From contig NZ_JAGTIS010000003.1 of the NCBI RefSeq assembly GCF_018704125.1, positions 1 to 64,000 of the forward strand: DNA of 64,000 nucleotides. Direction: 5' to 3'. Below, in pieces: positions 1 through 8,791 of the stretch (position 1 is the stretch's first letter; each line of letters starts with the position of its first letter). Source of the DNA: Metapseudomonas boanensis (GTDB lineage: Bacteria > Pseudomonadota > Gammaproteobacteria > Pseudomonadales > Pseudomonadaceae). A program made the translations under genes and the position numbers. The notes under the pieces are model-generated. The model was not told the origin of the DNA and ran no database searches. It was given only the letters and a program-made list of their open reading frames with translations.

Positions 1-127
1 GAGGTGCTCGCGGCAGCGAAAAAGAGCGTGAAGCGCAACGGATCTGGGTGTTATGGATCGAGTGGACGCTTTCAAAAACGGCAGGCGCTGAAGTTAGCCA
101 GAAACGCATGGCTACTTCAGACCATCC
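1..127 (+). mobile_element. Right-end remnant of an IS5-type insertion sequence
   Basis: This stretch aligns by eye with 7725-7848, the non-coding tail downstream of an IS5-family transposase fragment. Shared blocks include CGCTTTCAAAAA, GGCGCTGAAG and TTCAGACCATCC, in the same order and orientation. Both copies end in TTCAGACCATCC followed by TTAG, which fits the YTAR four-base target preferred by IS5-group elements (family knowledge). The rest of this copy lies outside the window to the left. Its end coincides with the truncated start of the aminotransferase fragment. Confidence 0.65.
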
Positions 128-130
128 TTA

Positions 131-757
131 GTGCTTGATACAACATTTCGTATTTATGCTAATGAATTATATGATGACCGCCTCATTCTAAAGCAGAGTG
201 GATGCGACTACTTTGTCATAGATGACACAGGTAAGACTTGGCCGACGCACGATATGAAGGCTAGCTTAATAAGCTACTCCAAAAAATGCGCCAGACTCTT
301 TGAGTTAATTTATGACGAGGTTTATCTGTGTCATTCTAGATTTACAATGCTCGTGTTCGAAAGGCTTTTCGAGCAGACGCTCAGTCAGGGAATATCGAAG
401 AGTATTCATGATCCTGTGAGGGTGCGCCATTCATATCTGTTGAATAGAATGAATAACACGATTGCTATTCCAACAACCGACAGGACGAGTGCTTGCCTGC
501 CTTTGGAGTGGTTTCAGGTTAAATCGGAACGAATTGCCGATCTCGATATAGTTGAATATCTCGCAGTGAAAGATGTTCATGTGCTACCGGGGAGGTTCTT
601 CTATTGGGAGGACAGTAGTAGGCCGCCGTGCACCGCGTTTCGAGTATCGCTCTCAAGAACAAAGCAACGGTTATACAAGAGCGTAGAGCATCTCCGGGCT
701 GCGATTGTTGACTTCGAGCATGAGCGAATTGTGGAGGGTGCAAATGTATTCTCCTAA
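131..757 (+). pseudogene. PLP-dependent aminotransferase, C-terminal half (N-terminus lost at IS junction)
   Basis: The 208 residues resemble the second half of a fold-type I aminotransferase, which normally has about 400 residues. A segment around residues 31-43 (DDTGKTWPTHDMK) looks like the strand carrying the PLP lysine, with K35 the likely Schiff-base residue. A C-terminal block near residues 150-175 (VLPGRFFYW, then FRVSLSR) matches the usual substrate-carboxylate-binding region. The reading frame starts with GTG inside the TTAG target bases that follow the IS end, so the original start and the N-terminal domain were removed by the insertion or a linked deletion. It leads the biosynthetic cluster and overlaps the next gene by 14 bases. 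It is almost certainly inactive unless the missing half is supplied elsewhere. Confidence 0.65.
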
Positions 758-1184
758 GCTGTTCCCAGAATTGTCGAAAGTTCCATCGGGCTTTTCAAGT
801 GGAGAAGTGCTGGTAGAGCCGTTATCAATTACACATGCGATTATCGACTTTGAAGCTGTCTTTGTGAGCAAAGATCGTCTTTATGCAAAATATAAGTCTG
901 ATAGTGGATGGCCGCTCAATATAACGCTGCACGACAATATTGTGGATTTGGGGTGGCATGAGAAAGAGTTTAGAGATGGAAGTTCATTTGCCTACACGGT
1001 AACGAATCATACACGAAGCAAATGTTTTGGATGTATATATGTCTTTCCAAGTAATGGAGAGGCAATTATGTCGTTCTGGCTTCGTGAGGATGGTGTCTCT
1101 CCGATAGACGAAGTTGAATTTGCCGAGCTTCTAGTCCAATGGATCGCTACGGAATGGCGCGGCGTACATATAAAAATTACGTAA
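744..1184 (+). CDS. Hypothetical protein, possibly GNAT-like
   Basis: This 146-residue protein starts at an ATG with GGAGGG seven bases upstream and overlaps the end of the aminotransferase fragment, so the two are translationally coupled. It has no signal peptide or membrane segment. A middle block (CFGCIYVFPSN, then AIMSFWLRED) faintly recalls the central strands of GNAT acyltransferases, but no acetyl-CoA-binding loop is clear. It lies directly before the asparagine-synthetase-like gene, and its base composition is as AT-rich as its neighbours. The function is not recognised; a role in the same metabolite pathway is inferred from position only. Confidence 0.6.
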   Translation: MYSPKLFPELSKVPSGFSSGEVLVEPLSITHAIIDFEAVFVSKDRLYAKYKSDSGWPLNITLHDNIVDLGWHEKEFRDGSSFAYTVTNHTRSKCFGCIYVFPSNGEAIMSFWLREDGVSPIDEVEFAELLVQWIATEWRGVHIKIT

Positions 1185-1198
1185 ATTAGGGAACTAAA

Positions 1199-2884
1199 AT
1201 GTGCGGCGTGTTTGCCTCGTTTTCTCGGCGTATGTGCTCGAATTTAGGTCATTGGCGTAATGAAGGTTTAAACGCACTGAGGCACCGAGGCCCAGACTTC
1301 CTTGACTGTTATACCAGTTGCGATGAAAGGGTCTTCCTGGGACATACTCTCCTTTCAATCTCCACGTCCACCTTAGGAAATGGGAAGCAGCCAATGAAGA
1401 CCGACAGGTCTGTAATGGTCTTCAATGGAGAGCTCTATAACCATAAAGCGCTCCGCGAGAGATTAGTTTCTCAAGGCATAAATTTAGATGGTGACTCCGA
1501 TACGGAGATTCTCCTACGAGGAATCGAGAGCCATGGCTGGGCATTTCTTGATGCGGTCGAGGGGTGCTGGGCAGTTATCCTATATGAGCTGGCCACAGGT
1601 AAGCTCTATTTCTCTCGTGACCCCCTGGGGGAAAAGCAGCTCGTATACAAATTGGATCATAACGGGCTGATTCTTGCGTCGGAGGCTAAATCAATCTTGG
1701 TGACCCAGGATGAAGTGCATTTGGACGCACCTCGAATCCTCTCGGATCTAGTCTTCGACTTCTTTTCAAATCGGGAGTGTACTTATTTTCATAATATAAA
1801 GAACTGCCAGCCAGGCAGGTTCTACAGTTACGATGTAAATGGAAATTTACAAGAAATATATAGCTGCGGTATTGGGGCTCAAAAGCCTGACTTGCCACTT
1901 AGGCGAAAGCTTGCCCACGCAGTTAGCTCTATGGTTCCTGAGCATCATGCATGTGCTGTGGTTCTGTCGGGCGGCTTAGATAGCAGCATTATTGCGAGCC
2001 TCCTTAAAACAGAAACGCGTAATATGCCATTTGTGGCGGTAACTGCTGCTTACGACGAAGGTAGCAATGATGATATTTATTACGCTCGACAATTGGTTGA
2101 ACATCTAGGTGGTGTTGATCATCAGGAATTAAAAGTTGACAAAAAGTCGGTCGAGCAAAATTTTGTGACGGTTCAGGCTGTGCTGGAGGAGCCATTGCAT
2201 GATCAGGTGTATATAACGCAGTACTTGATCTACCGGCATATAGCTACTCTGGGCTTGCGGGTCGCTCTGAATGGGCAGGGCGCCGATGAGTTTTGGGGGG
2301 GATATTATTATCACTACGGCTTGCACGATCTTTATTCCGCTGATATCGAGACGGCGATAAGATACTTTCACAAGCAGGCGAATAATCGAGGTTTACATAG
2401 TTTACTGACTCAGGCTGAGCTAATTCGACTAATTGAGGATAACCTTGCTCCACGGTGGGCGAAGTCTACTGCGTTGCAAAACATCCTAATGGAGGGCCAT
2501 CTACAGGCAATGATTAGTCATGAGGATAAGTTGTCAATGGCATCAGGTGTCGAGGTTCGGCTGCCCTTTCTTAATCAAGCTTTAGTCAAGCACGCACTTA
2601 ATTTGTCAATTGAAGAGAAAGTTCATTTGGGGGTAGAGAAGGCCCCCCTTCGCTACGCCATGAGCGGGATACTAAATGATCAAATACGCGTAAGACGCAA
2701 GCAGGCGTTCCCTGATACACCTAAGAACGCATATATTGGCTCAGACTTTTTATCGGGCTTGGGCGGACATAGAAGTTTGTTCTCGAAAAATGAGATCAAG
2801 GCCGTTTCCAAATGCTGTCCAAAACTAGAGTGGCGTATGAACGCGATAAATGCGTTTTCTGGTGTGGTTACGAGGGCGTGCTGA
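1199..2884 (+). CDS. Asparagine-synthetase-like glutamine amidotransferase (AsnB family)
   Basis: The 561-residue protein has both AsnB domains. The N-terminal Ntn glutaminase begins MCGVF with the nucleophile Cys2, followed by RHRGPD (28-33) and FNGELYNH (75-82). The synthetase domain carries the PP-loop SGGLDSS at 257-263. It should release ammonia from glutamine and use it to amidate an ATP-activated carboxylate. Family members make asparagine or, in secondary-metabolite clusters, amidate or cyclise other acids. Sitting between a small unknown protein and a MATE exporter in an AT-rich cluster, it is more likely a pathway enzyme than the housekeeping AsnB. All key residues are present, so it appears intact. 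Confidence 0.85.
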   Translation: MCGVFASFSRRMCSNLGHWRNEGLNALRHRGPDFLDCYTSCDERVFLGHTLLSISTSTLGNGKQPMKTDRSVMVFNGELYNHKALRERLVSQGINLDGDSDTEILLRGIESHGWAFLDAVEGCWAVILYELATGKLYFSRDPLGEKQLVYKLDHNGLILASEAKSILVTQDEVHLDAPRILSDLVFDFFSNRECTYFHNIKNCQPGRFYSYDVNGNLQEIYSCGIGAQKPDLPLRRKLAHAVSSMVPEHHACAVVLSGGLDSSIIASLLKTETRNMPFVAVTAAYDEGSNDDIYYARQLVEHLGGVDHQELKVDKKSVEQNFVTVQAVLEEPLHDQVYITQYLIYRHIATLGLRVALNGQGADEFWGGYYYHYGLHDLYSADIETAIRYFHKQANNRGLHSLLTQAELIRLIEDNLAPRWAKSTALQNILMEGHLQAMISHEDKLSMASGVEVRLPFLNQALVKHALNLSIEEKVHLGVEKAPLRYAMSGILNDQIRVRRKQAFPDTPKNAYIGSDFLSGLGGHRSLFSKNEIKAVSKCCPKLEWRMNAINAFSGVVTRAC

Positions 2885-2885
2885 A

Positions 2886-4250
2886 ATGGACGTAACATCC
2901 AAGGAGATTCTTCGCCGAGCGTTGCCATTAGGCCTGGCAAATATGTCAGTGGTGCTCATGCCTTTATTGGATTCGGTGATGCTGGGTAGACATGATGTTT
3001 ACAGCATGGCATCTGGTGGCTTAGCCATGCAGATCTACCTGATTTTATTTATGTTGGGAGAGGGTATTGTCTTTGGTTTCGGCCCTATCTACGGCAGGTA
3101 TTTGGATGCGGGCGATGAGCAAAAGATGGCAAGCAGCAAGTTGGCAATTTACTTCCTCTTGCTGGTGTTCGGTGTGCTTGCTTTGTTTGCATTGCTATTT
3201 GGCCCAGAGATATTGTTGAGTCTTCAACAGTCACCCCGTCTGGTTGATGAGGCTAGGGGCTATCTGATTTGCCTTGGGCTATCGATTCTACCCAACCTAT
3301 TGTTCATCCATTATTGGGAGATTCTCGCATTTCACGATAAAGGGAAGATAGTGGTTGCGGGCGCCACAATTCAGTTGGTTGTCGATATTGTTCTCAACTA
3401 TGTGTTGATCTATGGCAAGTGGGGGGCGCCTGAGTTGGGATTGCTGGGTGCCGGGATCGGTACTCTTATTGGAGCAATGGTAGGGGCGAGCGTGCTCTTC
3501 GTGTTCATGTCTTGGCATACATCTAGCCCAAGAGTTGACATTCGAGAGCTAAAGAAGGTTTCTACTCTTGTTCCTTACATGCTGGAGACATTAAAGATAG
3601 GCGTGCCTATTGGCTTTAGCATTATAAGCACTGTTGCATTCTTGTCTGCCTCCGTTTTTCTCATGGGGTGGTTCAGCGAGGAGGCTCTTGCAGCACACTT
3701 GGCAATCCTTCAGGTGAACGAGCTTATTGTCGTTTTTATTCTAGGATTTAATGAGTATTGTGCGATTCACGTCTCGTCAAATGCAAGCCGTGTAACAGGA
3801 AAATCTTTGCGTGCCTTTTTATATAAGGTGAGCATGACAGCATTTATATTTATTGCTGTGCTCTTGCTTGCAATGTTTGTATTTCGTCTTCAGATTTTCT
3901 CTCTTTTCTTGGGTGCGCCAACAGAAGGAACATCTCCGGTTTATGCGCATATGGAGGATTTCTTCTCCTTTGCCCTTCCATTTCTTTTGGTCGACGCGTT
4001 CATCCTGCTGCTTACAGGGGTGCTCCGGGGCTGTGAGGTTACTCGTTGGCCACTTGCAATTAATATTATCGGCTTTTGGCTATTTGGGTTGTTAACACAA
4101 CTTTTGTTAGTCGATGCATATCCAACAGTGCCGTTGGTGATTTGGGTTGGCATGCAGGTTGGTTTTGTTGTCACCGCCATTGGATTGGCCGTGTTCTTTA
4201 TGCGGTTTAGTTCGAAGTCGCAATTCGGAATGTATTCAGCCACGCATTAA
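2886..4250 (+). CDS. MATE family efflux transporter
   Basis: The 454-residue protein is almost entirely hydrophobic, with about twelve membrane segments in two similar halves, as in MATE antiporters (NorM/DinF type), which are usually 440-470 residues. The early block PLGLANMSVVLMPLLDSVMLGR is typical of helix 1 of the family. An alternative start at 2850 would add 12 residues inside the preceding gene. The ATG at 2886 is preferred because it follows the AsnB stop by one base and has a GAGGG site upstream. It probably exports the product of this cluster or confers self-resistance; that role is inferred from position. Confidence 0.85.
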   Translation: MDVTSKEILRRALPLGLANMSVVLMPLLDSVMLGRHDVYSMASGGLAMQIYLILFMLGEGIVFGFGPIYGRYLDAGDEQKMASSKLAIYFLLLVFGVLALFALLFGPEILLSLQQSPRLVDEARGYLICLGLSILPNLLFIHYWEILAFHDKGKIVVAGATIQLVVDIVLNYVLIYGKWGAPELGLLGAGIGTLIGAMVGASVLFVFMSWHTSSPRVDIRELKKVSTLVPYMLETLKIGVPIGFSIISTVAFLSASVFLMGWFSEEALAAHLAILQVNELIVVFILGFNEYCAIHVSSNASRVTGKSLRAFLYKVSMTAFIFIAVLLLAMFVFRLQIFSLFLGAPTEGTSPVYAHMEDFFSFALPFLLVDAFILLLTGVLRGCEVTRWPLAINIIGFWLFGLLTQLLLVDAYPTVPLVIWVGMQVGFVVTAIGLAVFFMRFSSKSQFGMYSATH

Positions 4251-4264
4251 TAGGGAGATTAATA

Positions 4265-5518
4265 ATGGGTAATAAAGTTACCAACATCGCAATCCTAGGG
4301 ATGGGGACAGTTGGTAAGGTGCTTGCGTCTGCCTTTGCTAAGAAATACCAGGATGATGGCTATTCTTTGCATCTGGTCGCTCGTACTGACGCTTCGGCAG
4401 AGCTGGTAGCCAATCAAGTAGCGAGTAAATACGGACTAGCCGCTAAGCACTATGGCTGCGACGTACGTGACGTCGAAAGTCTTGTGTCTGTTTTGCGTGA
4501 AGCGGGGGCCAACATTGTCATTAATGTGGCAACGCCGGATACACATATCGATGTAATGCGGGCCTGCTTGACCGTCGGCGCGCATTACATTGATACGGCG
4601 CTCTTCGAAAATGGCACCGACTACAACGTACCGCCGCCTTGGTACTCTCGCGAGCTAGAGTTGCGAGAGGAATTCAAGAAAAAGGGTCTCACTGCTATCC
4701 TTTCAATTGGTTTTGATCCAGGTGTTGTTAACGTGTTCTGTAAGAAGGTACAGAATGATTACCTAGACAGCATCGACACTATCGATGTTCTTTGTGCGAA
4801 CGCGGGTAGCCATAATCAATTCTTTGCAACCAACTTTAACGCGGCAGTATTCCTGAAGGAACTCTGCGAGGATACTGTTTACTGGCAAGGAGGGTCGTGG
4901 CATTTTGCGCCTCCATTCTCGCGTCATATGGAGTTTGATTTTCCGGAAATTGGTCGGCAGAAACTATATTCCGTCGGGCATGAGGAAGTTCATTCGCTAT
5001 CTATGAATATGCCACAGGCAAAAATTGAATTCTGACTGCGAGTTGGGGATAGCTTTAGGTCGACTTTTGAGACTCTACAGAAAGTTGGCCTGCTTTCGTT
5101 AAAGCCAATTGATATCGGAGATTTAAGCATCGCGCCACTTAACTATGTCGCGAAGGTCATGCCTGCCCCTGAGTCATTTGCAAGCGAATACCGTGGTACT
5201 GTTTGCGTTGGAGCATTGCTAAGTGGGAAAAAGGGAGGTAGGTCATCGAAGATATTCATGCATAGCATCTGTAATCACGAAGATTGCTATGACGACCTAG
5301 AAACTCAGGTAACAGCGTTCACGACGGCCATTCCAGCAATGGCGGCGGCAATACTCATTATCACTGGGCAATGGGATGCTGGGACAATGGTTCATCCGGA
5401 AGAGCTTCCCCCGGATCCCTTCCTTAATAAAATTCGTGAGTTAGGTCTTGATTGGCGCGTGACAAGCATTCCTGTGCCCAATGAAAGTTTTGATAGCGTG
5501 GAGTTGGTCGGGCTGTAA
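4265..5518 (+). pseudogene. Saccharopine/carboxynorspermidine-dehydrogenase-like protein with one in-frame TGA
   Basis: Two open segments, 4265-5032 and 5036-5518, lie in the same frame and are separated only by TGA at 5033-5035. Together they would encode about 417 residues, the usual length of the family. The N-terminus has a Rossmann fingerprint (GMGTVG, residues 12-17). Later blocks (SIGFDPGVVNVFCKK; after the stop, ICNHEDCYDDLETQ and GQWDAGTMVHPEELPPDPF) match carboxynorspermidine dehydrogenase and related enzymes that reduce or oxidise an imine between an amine and a keto acid. At the TGA, homologues usually carry a tryptophan (family knowledge), so TGG-to-TGA is the simplest explanation. 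Without readthrough the C-terminal substrate domain is lost. Confidence 0.75.
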
Positions 5519-5545
5519 AGTCTGGCGCTTGAAAGGGAATTATAA

Positions 5546-6943
5546 ATGAAACTCGACACTCAGTCTTTCACGTATGGCCTAGAGTCTATCTATAAAAATT
5601 CTCGCATGGAAGTGCAGGAAGACAGCTACGATACGCTCGAAATTCAGAAACATATACGCCAAAGGTGGATCAATGAGAAAGTTGATCTTCTGGCTCGAAA
5701 CAAATGGACGACCCAGCAAAAGCTGAGCTATGCGCTTCCGAAGCTTTCCAGTGTTGTAGACTATGCCTTTGAGAATATCCCGTTCTACCATGAATTTTAC
5801 AAGTCTCATGGATATAAGTTGGGAGAGATTCGCTCAGTTGATGACTTTAAGTGCCTCCCGTTGCTCAACAAAGGAATACTTCGTAGTGTAAAAACTGAGG
5901 ATTTCATTCCTCGGGGTATTTCGAAGGACTCTCCAGAGTTCTTTTGGTCTAGCACTTCGGGGTCGAGTGGTGTTGCCTTGCCAATTCTTCGTGATATAGG
6001 TTCGGTCTCTAATAATGTGCTGAGCTACTATCGTATGTTTCAGCAGTTGGCTGGAGACGAGTTCAGTCCAGATCGCTGGATTTACAATATCCACCACATT
6101 AGAAGTTGGACGTCCTCAATGTGCGGGGATTATCCAACATTTACGCTTAACGATATTGTTGAGCCAGAGGAGTTCGTGCGACACCTAGAGCAGATCCGTC
6201 CCGTCATTCTTAACCTGTTGCCAAGTTACCTGCCTGTTTTGGAACCCTACGCCACGCGCATTTCAGCGCTGAAAATGAAAGCGATCATAACAAACTCCGA
6301 AGCTAGTTCAAGGCATGAGCGCGAGTACTATTCAGCGATTTTCAACACCTATGTTCTTGATGAGTACTCATCTGAAGAGGTCGGAATAATAGCTTTGGAA
6401 TGCCCTCACAGGCATTACCATCCTGATCCCGACCAAGTGTACGTGGAGCTTGTGGATATTGAATCCTCCTCTGGAGATGCAAATCTGGCCAGTGTGTACT
6501 GCACGGATTATCTCTGCCGCACAATGCCTTTTATTCGATATGATCATGGCGATATCGTTTCCACAGGCGGTCATGATGCCTATCAATGTAAGTGTGGAAA
6601 GTACGGTCGAACAATCGAGCGTGTTGAGGGTAGGAAGGATGATTGTCTCAAGACTTTGGGTGGGCACTACGTGCCTACTGCGATTGTAACCAATACATTA
6701 GACAGTCATTTCAACGCGACGCCGCATGTTGAGTCGTTTCGGTTGGTTCAGAAGCGTAATATTTCTGATCTGGATTTCTTGTATGTCGGATCGGATGTTA
6801 ATCTTGTGGAGGCATTAGTTGCGTCATTTGCTTCCGAGTTGAAACGAATCCTTAAGATGGACGTCAATCTGAAAACGATACGAGTTGACGCACTTCCGAC
6901 TACCGCGAGCTACAAGCGCAAAAAAATCATCTGTGAGGCTTAA
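5546..6943 (+). CDS. CapK/PaaK-like adenylate-forming enzyme
   Basis: The 465-residue protein has the layout of phenylacetate-CoA ligase-like (CapK) enzymes. The phosphate-binding loop STSGSSG is at residues 136-142, a YSSEEVG block follows near 275, then IRYDHGD near 330 and a CKCGKYGR pair of cysteines near 350. Such enzymes activate a carboxylate as an acyl-adenylate and pass it to CoA, a carrier or an amine. No CoA-ligase partner or carrier protein is visible in the island, so the acceptor is unknown. It is the last gene of the AT-rich cluster, 27 bases after the dehydrogenase-like gene. The acyl substrate cannot be read from the sequence. Confidence 0.75.
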   Translation: MKLDTQSFTYGLESIYKNSRMEVQEDSYDTLEIQKHIRQRWINEKVDLLARNKWTTQQKLSYALPKLSSVVDYAFENIPFYHEFYKSHGYKLGEIRSVDDFKCLPLLNKGILRSVKTEDFIPRGISKDSPEFFWSSTSGSSGVALPILRDIGSVSNNVLSYYRMFQQLAGDEFSPDRWIYNIHHIRSWTSSMCGDYPTFTLNDIVEPEEFVRHLEQIRPVILNLLPSYLPVLEPYATRISALKMKAIITNSEASSRHEREYYSAIFNTYVLDEYSSEEVGIIALECPHRHYHPDPDQVYVELVDIESSSGDANLASVYCTDYLCRTMPFIRYDHGDIVSTGGHDAYQCKCGKYGRTIERVEGRKDDCLKTLGGHYVPTAIVTNTLDSHFNATPHVESFRLVQKRNISDLDFLYVGSDVNLVEALVASFASELKRILKMDVNLKTIRVDALPTTASYKRKKIICEA

Positions 6944-6952
6944 TTAGCCTCA
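6934..6952 (+). terminator. Hairpin over the stop codon of the CapK-like gene
   Basis: TGAGGCT and AGCCTCA form perfect seven-base arms around TAATT, spanning the stop codon of the last cluster gene. There is no strong T-run after it, so it is a possible weak or Rho-assisted terminator. Confidence 0.35.
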
Positions 6953-7078
6953 CTTACTAGGTCGCCAGGAATAGGAGTTATCTACGGTTAGTAGTAATAG
7001 GGGACTAGTAATAGGGGACAGACCACGATTTAGTGGTGCGCCTCCTTATGGAGCATGCAATGAAAAGGAGATTCAGCC

Positions 7079-7258
7079 ATGCCACGTCGCGCCAGACTGC
7101 AGCTTCCAGGCGCCACTCTGCACTTGATTCAACGGGGCAACAATCGCTCGGCTTGTTTCTATGCAGACGAAGATTATCTCTATTACCTGAAAATTAATTG
7201 GGGTCTGCCCACTATTGTTCCCTATTGTTTAAGCGCAAATGGAACTCGACATGGTTGA
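7079..7258 (+). pseudogene. RAYT transposase, N-terminal fragment
   Basis: The first 40 codons (MPRRARLQLPGATLHLIQRG, then NNRSACFYADEDY) match the N-terminus of REP-associated tyrosine transposases, including the conserved HLIQRGNN motif with its histidine. The frame then runs into a copy of the terminal repeat at 7191-7230 and stops at 7258 after 59 codons. A good AAAAGGAG site lies upstream. The catalytic tyrosine region is missing, so it is inactive. Confidence 0.7.
7191..7230 (+). repeat. Internal copy of the RAYT-unit end repeat
   Basis: This copy differs from 7403-7441 at only a few positions; both read AATTAATTGGGGTCTG, then a C-rich block, then CTATTGTTCC and TATTGTTT. The outer copy marks the right end of the RAYT unit, while this one lies exactly where the RAYT coding sequence is broken. 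Confidence 0.7.
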
Positions 7259-7406
7259 GCAGATTCGTAGTGCCACAAATGGAAACTACGCCCTTGGCAG
7301 TCCCCGCTTCCAAGCTGAAATAGCTGCGGCGCTCAAGCGAAGGGTGACAAAGGGAACAGCGGGCAGGCCAAGACATTCGAAGCCTGATGAAGAGGATCTC
7401 TTCTAA
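7239..7406 (+). pseudogene. RAYT transposase, C-terminal fragment
   Basis: The frame reads MVEQIRSATNGNYALGSPRF, then QAEIAAALKRRV and GRPRHSK, which is the typical C-terminal tail of RAYT transposases. It is out of frame with the N-terminal fragment and begins immediately after the internal repeat. The two pieces are remnants of one gene, or of two nested copies. Confidence 0.65.
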
Positions 7407-7441
7407 TTAATTGGGGTCTGTCCCCTATTGTTCCTATTGTT
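7403..7441 (+). repeat. Outer end repeat of the RAYT unit
   Basis: This near-identical partner of 7191-7230 contains GGTCTGTCCCCTATT, the inverted match of 7010-7024. It directly abuts the IS5 transposase fragment. Confidence 0.7.
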
Positions 7442-7702
7442 TCGGCAACTCGTCAAAGAAAGACGGGGTTTATGGAGCGGATACTGTACAAGGCGATCCG
7501 CAAGATCGAGAAAGCCAAGGCCCAGGTGCGGGCGAAGGTCGAGCATCCGTTTCGAGTGATCAAGCGGCAGTTCGGCTACACCAAGGTGCGTTTCCGAGGG
7601 TTGGCCAAGAATGCCGCGCAAATGGTGACGCTGTTTGCCCTGTCAAACCTGTGGATGGCGCGCCGGCATTTGCTGGCCAGCGCAGGAGAGATGCGTTTGT
7701 AA
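7442..7702 (+). pseudogene. IS5-family transposase, C-terminal fragment
   Basis: The frame open through 7472-7702 encodes blocks typical of the C-terminus of IS5-family DDE transposases: KVEHPFRVIKRQFGYTKVRF, then GLAKNAAQMVTLFALSNLWM. The E of the DDE triad falls in this region in the family, but the N-terminal two thirds are missing because the RAYT unit abuts at 7441. The fragment is followed by the non-coding tail and right end of the same element (7703-7848). Confidence 0.75.
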
Positions 7703-7848
7703 TGCGGGAAATGGCCGCCGCGCAGTGCTCGCGGCGGCGAAAACATAGAGAAAAGCGGGTGCTCTGGATAATTGAGATCGTTTGGCCGCTTTCAAAAATC
7801 AGCGGGCGCTGAAGCCAGCCAGCAATACGGGGCTATTTCAGACCATCC
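7703..7848 (+). mobile_element. Right end of the second IS5-type copy
   Basis: This non-coding tail ends in TTCAGACCATCC followed by TTAG, the same end as at 116-131 and in the same orientation. With the left copy it brackets the whole 7.7 kb AT-rich island, as in a composite transposon or an island shaped by recombination between IS copies. Confidence 0.65.
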
Positions 7849-7978
7849 TTAGAGCGTGTTCCCCTCTGGTTACGAGATCGTGAGCTCCGGTGAGGAGCAG
7901 AAGCGTCCCCGCCGGGCTATCGTCAATCATCACCGGCGATTGGCTGGGCTTCAGATCACGACCGCACAAGGAGGCCCC

Positions 7979-8791
7979 ATGAATCCAAATCAAGAACTCT
8001 GGGAAAAAGGCGACTTCACACGTATTGCTGAAACCATGCGCGAGAGTGGAGGAGCGCTTGTCAACGGTTTCGGAATCCGCAAAGGCCTGAAGGTCCTGGA
8101 TCTTGGATGTGGCGACGGAACGACGGCTCTGCCAGCGGCAAGGCTGGGAGCGGACGTGCTAGGCGTGGATATCGCGAGAAATCTGGTCAATGCCGGAAAC
8201 AAGCGTGTCGAAAAAGAAGGTCTCGCGAATTGCAGGTTCCAGGAAGGCGATGCGACCAATCTGCACGAACTCGCGGACCATTCGTTTGATCTGGTTGTAT
8301 CTATTTTTGGCGCCATGTTTGCACCAAAGCCGTTTGACGTCGCGAAGGAGATGGTGCGGGTAACTCGGCACGGCGGTCGAATCATCATGGGCAACTGGAT
8401 TCCAAACGATCCGACATTGGTGGCGCAAATCTTGAAGATCAGTTCCGCCTACACGCCGCCTCCGCCTGAAGGCTTCATCAGCCCGATGTTGTGGGGAAAT
8501 GAGAGCAGCGTTATCGAACGTTTTGTCGGCGCTGGAGTTCCTGCTGAAAACATCTCCTTCGCTCGGGACACGTTCACGTTCAACTTCCCTGGTCCCCCTG
8601 CGGCGTTCCTGGATGAATTCCGAAAATATTACGGGCCGACCATGAATGCCTTCGAAGCGGCGGAAAAGAATGCCCAAGCCGCCGACCTGCAGAAGGAATT
8701 GGAAGATCTGTTCAACCGACAAAACAAAAGTTCGCAGAAGGATGCCACATCCATTCCCGCAACGTTCTTGCGCGTTACAGTTGCGCTTTAA
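7979..8791 (+). CDS. Class I SAM-dependent methyltransferase
   Basis: The 270-residue protein has the SAM-binding fingerprint VLDLGCGDGT near residues 40-49, the acidic loop VLGVDIA near 61-67, and a GDATNL post-II motif. It resembles UbiE/Coq5-like small-molecule methyltransferases. The acceptor substrate cannot be read from the sequence. The open frame extends upstream to 7856, but the ATG at 7979 is preferred because AAGGAGG lies four bases before it. It stands alone just outside the IS-bounded island and its base composition is intermediate, so it may also have been acquired. Confidence 0.8.
   Translation: MNPNQELWEKGDFTRIAETMRESGGALVNGFGIRKGLKVLDLGCGDGTTALPAARLGADVLGVDIARNLVNAGNKRVEKEGLANCRFQEGDATNLHELADHSFDLVVSIFGAMFAPKPFDVAKEMVRVTRHGGRIIMGNWIPNDPTLVAQILKISSAYTPPPPEGFISPMLWGNESSVIERFVGAGVPAENISFARDTFTFNFPGPPAAFLDEFRKYYGPTMNAFEAAEKNAQAADLQKELEDLFNRQNKSSQKDATSIPATFLRVTVAL

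Larger units (their letters stand above)
7010..7441 (+). mobile_element. Decayed RAYT/REP unit bounded by inverted repeats
   Basis: The left boundary AATAGGGGACAGACC (7010-7024) is the exact reverse complement of GGTCTGTCCCCTATT found at 7414-7428 on the right. Between them lie the start and end of a REP-associated tyrosine transposase, with the middle missing. This is the usual arrangement of RAYT elements, which are mobilised with their flanking palindromes (family knowledge). It sits between the metabolite cluster and the IS5 debris, adding to the mobile nature of the island's right edge. Confidence 0.65.

Noticed and set aside
5033-5035. TGA as a selenocysteine codon
   Set aside because: The family has Trp at this position, not Cys or Sec, and no selenocysteine insertion hairpin was evident just downstream.
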